Assembly: GCA_900755035.1 (NCBI GenBank)
Contig: CAAEEZ010000005.1
Coordinates: forward strand, 1 to 17,879
Origin: Clostridia bacterium
GTDB taxonomy: Bacteria; Bacillota; Clostridia; Christensenellales; CAAEEZ01
Length of the DNA: 17,879 nucleotides
Direction: 5' to 3'
Below, piece after piece: positions 14,345 through 17,879 of this stretch. Under the pieces are notes generated by a model. The model had not been told where the DNA came from. It searched no databases and worked only from the letters and a program-made list of their open reading frames with translations. The translations under genes and the position numbers were made by a program. The number at the start of each line of letters is the position of its first letter. The first letter of the stretch is position 1.

Positions 14345-15064
14345 TTATTCCTCTACGGGTTTTTCGCTTTCTGCACTCTCTTCGCTTGCTACGTTTTCTG
14401 CATTTTCGTCGTTATCGTTATCGCCGTCCAAAACGCCGTCTGCAATAATTTCTTCTTTTTCTTCAACACTCGGCTTATCGTGAACGCCTTCTACAACGCC
14501 ACTACCTTTAAGAACTTTTGATATCGTACCGAAAAAGCATTTACAGTCCATAGCAAAAGATAATTTTTCCACGTATTCGCCGTCAAACTTTGCTTTTACG
14601 GGGATTTCAAGCTCGTCCCTGCCGTTGATTTGCGCCCAACCTGTTAGTCCAGGGCGAACGTCGTTTGCACCGTATTTATCCCTTTCCTGAATTAAGTCGT
14701 CTTGGTTATAAAGTGCAGGTCTTGGTCCTATAATGCTCATTTGACCAACGAATATATTAAATATTTGTGGCAATTCGTCAATGGACGTTTTACGCATAAA
14801 TCTACCCACTTTGGTAATATACACTTCTGGGTCTTCTAACAGGTGCGTTGGGCAATCCTTAGGAGCATCCTCTCTCATACTTCTAAATTTAAGCATTTTG
14901 AACAACTTTTTATTTTTGCCCACCCTTTGTTGAGTAAAAAATACAGGGCCTTTGCTAGTGCATTTGATAATTATTGCAAACACCAAAAATATAGGGCTTA
15001 AAAAAACTATTGCCATAAACGACAATACTATATCTAATAATCTTTTAATACAATTTTTATACAT
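14345..15064 (-). CDS. Initiating sugar transferase (undecaprenyl-phosphate hexose-1-phosphate transferase)
   Basis: A 239-residue monotopic membrane enzyme of the bacterial sugar transferase family (PF02397, PglC-like core). It moves a sugar-1-phosphate from a UDP-sugar to undecaprenyl phosphate, the first step of capsule, exopolysaccharide or protein-glycan assembly. A membrane helix lies at about 10-33, then QQRVGKNKKLFKMLKFRSM (45-63), TSIDELPQ with the catalytic Asp96-Glu97 pair, IIGPRPAL (111-118) and RPGLTGWAQINGR (137-149). Residues about 199-239 are an extra acidic tail rich in Glu, Asp, Asn and Ser. The frame extends to 15112, but GAGGT lies before ATG 15064, chosen here. It is first in a two-gene unit with the SDR enzyme; the sugar specificity is not visible. 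Confidence 0.9.
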   Translation of the reverse strand: MYKNCIKRLLDIVLSFMAIVFLSPIFLVFAIIIKCTSKGPVFFTQQRVGKNKKLFKMLKFRSMREDAPKDCPTHLLEDPEVYITKVGRFMRKTSIDELPQIFNIFVGQMSIIGPRPALYNQDDLIQERDKYGANDVRPGLTGWAQINGRDELEIPVKAKFDGEYVEKLSFAMDCKCFFGTISKVLKGSGVVEGVHDKPSVEEKEEIIADGVLDGDNDNDENAENVASEESAESEKPVEE

Positions 15065-15083
15065 ATTTACCTCTTTTTTAACT

Positions 15084-15112
15084 ATAATATCACAATATTG
15101 GTCGCTTAGCAA
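15084..15112 (-). promoter_or_regulatory. Promoter of the sugar transferase-SDR unit
   Basis: Reverse strand TTGCTA (15107-15112), a 17-base spacer and TATTAT (15084-15089), 19 bases before the ATG at 15064. Other AT-rich boxes are nearby, so the choice is moderate. The rest of the gap up to 15374 shows nothing I can name. Confidence 0.5.
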
Positions 15113-15374
15113 ACGCTTTTTATTAGTATAAATCTATAATATTTTACTTTATATTATATTATTGCAAAACGTTATAATGCCTAGCTTTAATAAATCTCAT
15201 TATCCTCGTCGTATTTACTAATTTTTGCTTATCGTAACGTAGATTTACAAAATAAAACCACCTATAACCCTACTATTTGCTATGTGTTTATAAATAATCG
15301 TAACGGCTTATTATTATATATCGGCAGTTGATTTTACGACAATATTAGATTTAATTTGATAGTTTTTTGTAAAC

Positions 15375-15398
15375 AAAAAAGGTGGCATAGCCACCTTT
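15375..15398 (-). terminator. Intrinsic terminator of galE
   Basis: GGTGGC (15381-15386) and GCCACC (15390-15395) pair around a 3-base loop, flanked by AAA and TTT that lengthen the stem. On the reverse strand a T6 run follows. It starts 3 bases after the stop codon. Confidence 0.88.
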
Positions 15399-15400
15399 AA

Positions 15401-16402
15401 TTATTTTCTATTCTTTTGGAAGTTCCAAGTATCACGGCACATATCTTCTAGCGTACGCTTTGCCTCCCAGCCTATAAACTCTTTTGCGAATTTAGGACTG
15501 CAATAGCACGATGCAATATCGCCAGGTCTTCTCTCGATTATTCTATACGGTAACTCTTGTTGGCAAGCAATGGAGAACGCTTTTATCATATCTAATACGC
15601 TATATCCAACGCCTGTTCCAAGGTTTACAGGGGTTGCCTCGAATTTTTCGATATTATTAAGCGCTGCCAAGTGTCCTTCTGCAAGGTCCATTACGTGAAT
15701 ATAATCCCTTACGCCCGTACCGTCGTGCGTCTTGTAGTCGTTACCGAATACCCTTACGTAAGGTAATTCGCCAAAAGCAACTTTTGCCACGTACGGCATT
15801 AGGTTGTTTGGAATACCCTTAGGGTCTTCGCCGATAAGTCCGCTTTCGTGTGCGCCAACCGGATTAAAGTATCTTAATAAAGCAATATGCCACGTTGCGT
15901 CAGCCTTGTAAATATCTTTTAGAATATTCTCTATCATATACTTAGTTGCGCCGTACGGATTAGTTACGCCACCAACCTCACACGTTTCGGTAAGAGGCAA
16001 TACCTTCGGGTCACCGTATACGGTTGCAGACGAGGAAAATACCAAGTTTTTAACGTTGTGCTTTTGCATAACTTCCACTAGGGTAAGCGTTGATATTATG
16101 TTGTTTTGATAATACCATAACGGCTTAGCGCAACTTTCGCCAACAGCCTTCAAGCCTGCGAAATGGATAACTGCATATATATCGTTTTCGGAAAAGATTT
16201 TTTCAAGAAGTGCCTTATCACAAACGTCACCCTCAATAAACTGCACCTTTTTGCCCGTAATTTTTTCTACGTTGTTTACGTTGTCTATACTGCTGTTTAC
16301 AAAATTATCCACAGCAACTACTTCGTACCCTGCATTAAGTAGCACCACGTTGGTGTGTGATGCAATGTAACCTGCGCCACCTGTAACTAATATCTTTTTC
16401 AT
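15401..16402 (-). CDS. galE: UDP-glucose/UDP-hexosamine 4-epimerase GalE
   Basis: This full-length 333-residue GalE interconverts UDP-glucose and UDP-galactose, using bound NAD. Visible features are the nucleotide loop GGAGYIASH (8-16), SSSATVYG with the catalytic Ser (123-130), NPYGATK with Tyr150 and Lys154, LLRYFNPVGAH (175-185) and GTGVRDYIHV (228-237). Two details differ from the E. coli enzyme. The third conserved glycine of the loop is Ala14, and the position of the substrate gate Tyr299 appears to be Cys299 (IASCY), as in the human enzyme that also acts on UDP-GlcNAc. GGAGG precedes the ATG. Flanked by a promoter and a terminator, it is transcribed alone, and it may supply UDP-Gal or UDP-GalNAc to the sugar transferase downstream. 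Confidence 0.94.
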   Translation of the reverse strand: MKKILVTGGAGYIASHTNVVLLNAGYEVVAVDNFVNSSIDNVNNVEKITGKKVQFIEGDVCDKALLEKIFSENDIYAVIHFAGLKAVGESCAKPLWYYQNNIISTLTLVEVMQKHNVKNLVFSSSATVYGDPKVLPLTETCEVGGVTNPYGATKYMIENILKDIYKADATWHIALLRYFNPVGAHESGLIGEDPKGIPNNLMPYVAKVAFGELPYVRVFGNDYKTHDGTGVRDYIHVMDLAEGHLAALNNIEKFEATPVNLGTGVGYSVLDMIKAFSIACQQELPYRIIERRPGDIASCYCSPKFAKEFIGWEAKRTLEDMCRDTWNFQKNRK

Positions 16403-16429
16403 AGCAACCTCCGATAATATTCTATCTTA

Positions 16430-16457
16430 ATTTTACCACAAAATAAACTAGTTGCAA
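16430..16457 (-). promoter_or_regulatory. Promoter of galE
   Basis: Reverse strand TTGCAA (16452-16457), a 16-base spacer and TAAAAT (16430-16435), 27 bases before the start codon. The remaining gap up to 16629 holds nothing else I recognise. Confidence 0.5.
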
Positions 16458-16629
16458 CATTTTTATTTAATATACGCAACTTATGAGATAATTATTGCAA
16501 TTTTATATATTGGTATGCCGATTTTATTTGCGTTTTTTACAATTAAACTTGCACACATACTACACTACTAATTTGACTTAATATGTATTTGCAGGCGAAT
16601 TTCATCCTCGATATAAAAATTATTTTATC

Positions 16630-17718
16630 TTATTCTATTTGGTTATTATCAATAGAACCAGTTGCATACGTAAATTTAGATATTACATTTAGCACGGTAT
16701 TATATTCGGGTAAATCCAAAGAATAAACCAAATTTTTATATACTTTCAGAGTCATTACTTGCCAACCAAAAGTACTTATTTGGCTAGCAACACAACGTTC
16801 TGCTCTTATAAAATCTCTAGCAAAAATTGATGCATAATGCCTATTATTATCACCAAAATTAATCGATACGTAAATATATCCATCCGCAGGCGCAGTCCAT
16901 TCCGTAATAGTATCCGTTTGCTTTGTACCAAAGATATTATCGATTTCCATATTTGTCGGTTTCCAATAATCACTTGTTACTAATTCTTTATCTCTCCAAC
17001 ATATTTTTTTAGTTTTGGGTGAAATTGTTAAATTGTCACTTATTCCACTATTTAGGCTTGCTATAATAAAAGTATCTTTATTTTTAGAGTACCCCATTAT
17101 ACTACTTATATCATTACAAGTTTCCCACGTTAGTAATGCATTACTATTAAAACAACCACCATCACCACCTATTTTATTATCTAGTTGCAACTGAGGATTA
17201 TCAGTAAATTCTATATTTTTTTCAATAACACCGTTGACTTTAATCAACGTGCCGTCTTTCCCATTAAATTCTCCTTTTTCCACTTTTTTTAGTATTTCAT
17301 CGTGCAACTTACTTAGTTCATTAGATTTATTTATAATGCTCTCAATACAATCATTCATCCTACTATAATCTTGTTTGTCAATTGCATTTATCGATTCCGT
17401 TACTCTAAAAAGAGGTTCTTTTGACATTATGGATTTTCCTAAAATTTCTCCTTCTAAACTTCTTTTAACAAGTTGCACGTAAATATTACCTACTTCGCTA
17501 CTTATTTGTCCACTTAATTCAACCGTCCCCATATTATCGTTAAAATCAATTTCTTTAGAAATAAAACGCCTATCCTTTGGACATTTTATTTCTAAAAAAT
17601 ATTTACATTTTTCCTGTGTCTTTTCTACATCAATATCTACAATATACACTCCACAATTTTGCGGTATAATTTTTGTTTCATATTCCAACTCGTTACTTAC
17701 GCTATTATATTTTATCAT
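16630..17718 (-). CDS. Phage tail/baseplate-like protein (BppU-like N-terminus), isolated
   Basis: A 362-residue protein with no signal peptide or membrane segment. Residues 1-110 are beta-rich and resemble the N-terminal attachment domain of phage baseplate upper proteins (BppU_N), with GTVELSGQISSEVGNIYVQLV followed by GKSIMSKEPLFRV. A short helical stretch (about 115-148) and a GEFNGKDG collagen-like turn (about 148-155) lead into a C-terminal beta domain (about 195-362: WTAPADGYIYVSINFGDNN, FGWQVMTLKVYKN) of receptor-binding type. No other phage gene is nearby. It sits between galE and the IS, and looks more AT-rich in codon use than its neighbours, suggesting transfer or a prophage remnant. 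AGGAGGAAATT precedes the ATG, and there is a promoter, so it may be expressed. The family call is by recognition only. Confidence 0.5.
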   Translation of the reverse strand: MIKYNSVSNELEYETKIIPQNCGVYIVDIDVEKTQEKCKYFLEIKCPKDRRFISKEIDFNDNMGTVELSGQISSEVGNIYVQLVKRSLEGEILGKSIMSKEPLFRVTESINAIDKQDYSRMNDCIESIINKSNELSKLHDEILKKVEKGEFNGKDGTLIKVNGVIEKNIEFTDNPQLQLDNKIGGDGGCFNSNALLTWETCNDISSIMGYSKNKDTFIIASLNSGISDNLTISPKTKKICWRDKELVTSDYWKPTNMEIDNIFGTKQTDTITEWTAPADGYIYVSINFGDNNRHYASIFARDFIRAERCVASQISTFGWQVMTLKVYKNLVYSLDLPEYNTVLNVISKFTYATGSIDNNQIE

Positions 17719-17735
17719 AATTTCCTCCTATATTT

Positions 17736-17763
17736 AATATAGAACGAAACCTGTTAATTACAA
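17736..17763 (-). promoter_or_regulatory. Possible promoter of the phage-tail-like gene
   Basis: Reverse strand TTGTAA (17758-17763), 16 bases and TATATT (17736-17741), directly before AGGAGG. It lies only 33 bases from the IS end. Confidence 0.45.
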
Positions 17764-17795
17764 AAAAAATATGCCAACTAAAAACGCACCTATAT

Positions 17796-17879
17796 TGAAG
17801 TGCACCCCAAAAGTTAGACAAAAATATAAAACTTTTGGAGGTGCATTTTTAATGGCAAAAAAAGGACAAGTGTTTAGAA
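17796..17879 (+). mobile_element. IS3-family insertion sequence, left end, reading out of the window (right edge)
   Basis: It starts TGAAGTGCACCCCAAAAG and is identical to the reverse complement of 1-83. It carries the terminal inverted repeat, a GGAGG site (17837-17841) and the OrfA start at 17852. Perfect 9-base arms CCAAAAGTT (17807-17815) and AACTTTTGG (17830-17838) can form a hairpin reaching into the GGAGG. The rest of the element is beyond the window. Confidence 0.8.
17852..17879 (+). CDS. IS3-family transposase OrfA, first 9 codons (partial)
   Basis: MAKKGQVFR is encoded before the window ends. It is the same as the left-edge copy but in opposite orientation. GGAGG lies 10 bases before the ATG. 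Only the N-terminus is visible, so intactness cannot be judged. Confidence 0.7.

Overview
The window looks like chromosomal DNA from a low-GC, probably uncultured member of the Bacillota (Clostridia). Support comes from the AT-rich composition, strong AGGAGG-type ribosome binding sites, sigma-A-like promoters, a class I preQ1 riboswitch, a BirA-type biotin operator, IS3-family insertion sequence ends and UGA used as a stop. No rRNA, tRNA or CRISPR array is visible. Both edges are the same insertion sequence end in opposite orientation, each copy reading outward, so the 17.7 kb interior lies between two inverted IS copies. This may be a real arrangement, or simply where an assembly stopped at a repeat.

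Layout from left to right: an outward-facing IS3-family end (1-83); a COG2426 small multidrug export family membrane protein and a WYL-domain regulator; an unrecognised 136-residue protein; two tandem paralogous four-helix membrane proteins (2831-4262) with matching promoters and their own terminators; a 500-base gap holding an imperfect 37-base tandem repeat; and a 1315-residue lipoprotein built from about 13 MBG-like beta repeats. A cofactor-salvage block follows: BioY behind a BirA operator, and a YhhQ-type queuosine precursor transporter behind a preQ1 riboswitch with a terminator. Next come a YbaK/EbsC deacylase overlapping a DUF134 DNA-binding protein, and a divergent ClC transporter with a TrkA-C domain whose promoter implies a leaderless mRNA. 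The window ends with a surface-polysaccharide block (initiating sugar transferase plus a one-base-spaced SDR reductase/epimerase, then GalE), an isolated phage-tail-like protein, and the second IS end.

Functionally the region is mostly envelope and transport. GalE, the sugar transferase and the SDR enzyme fit the first steps of a glycan made on undecaprenyl phosphate. BioY and the YhhQ-type transporter take up vitamin precursors, each under its own ligand-dependent control. The large lipoprotein and the paired four-helix proteins are candidate surface components of unknown role. Three unrelated membrane-protein genes carry long acidic, disordered C-terminal tails.

The best candidates for something undescribed are the tandem four-helix protein pair with its duplicated promoter, the recurrent acidic tails, and the giant repeat lipoprotein. 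The riboswitch and the biotin operator are well-supported regulatory elements of known classes. Most start codons were moved from the longest reading frame to an internal ATG because a Shine-Dalgarno sequence lies directly before it.
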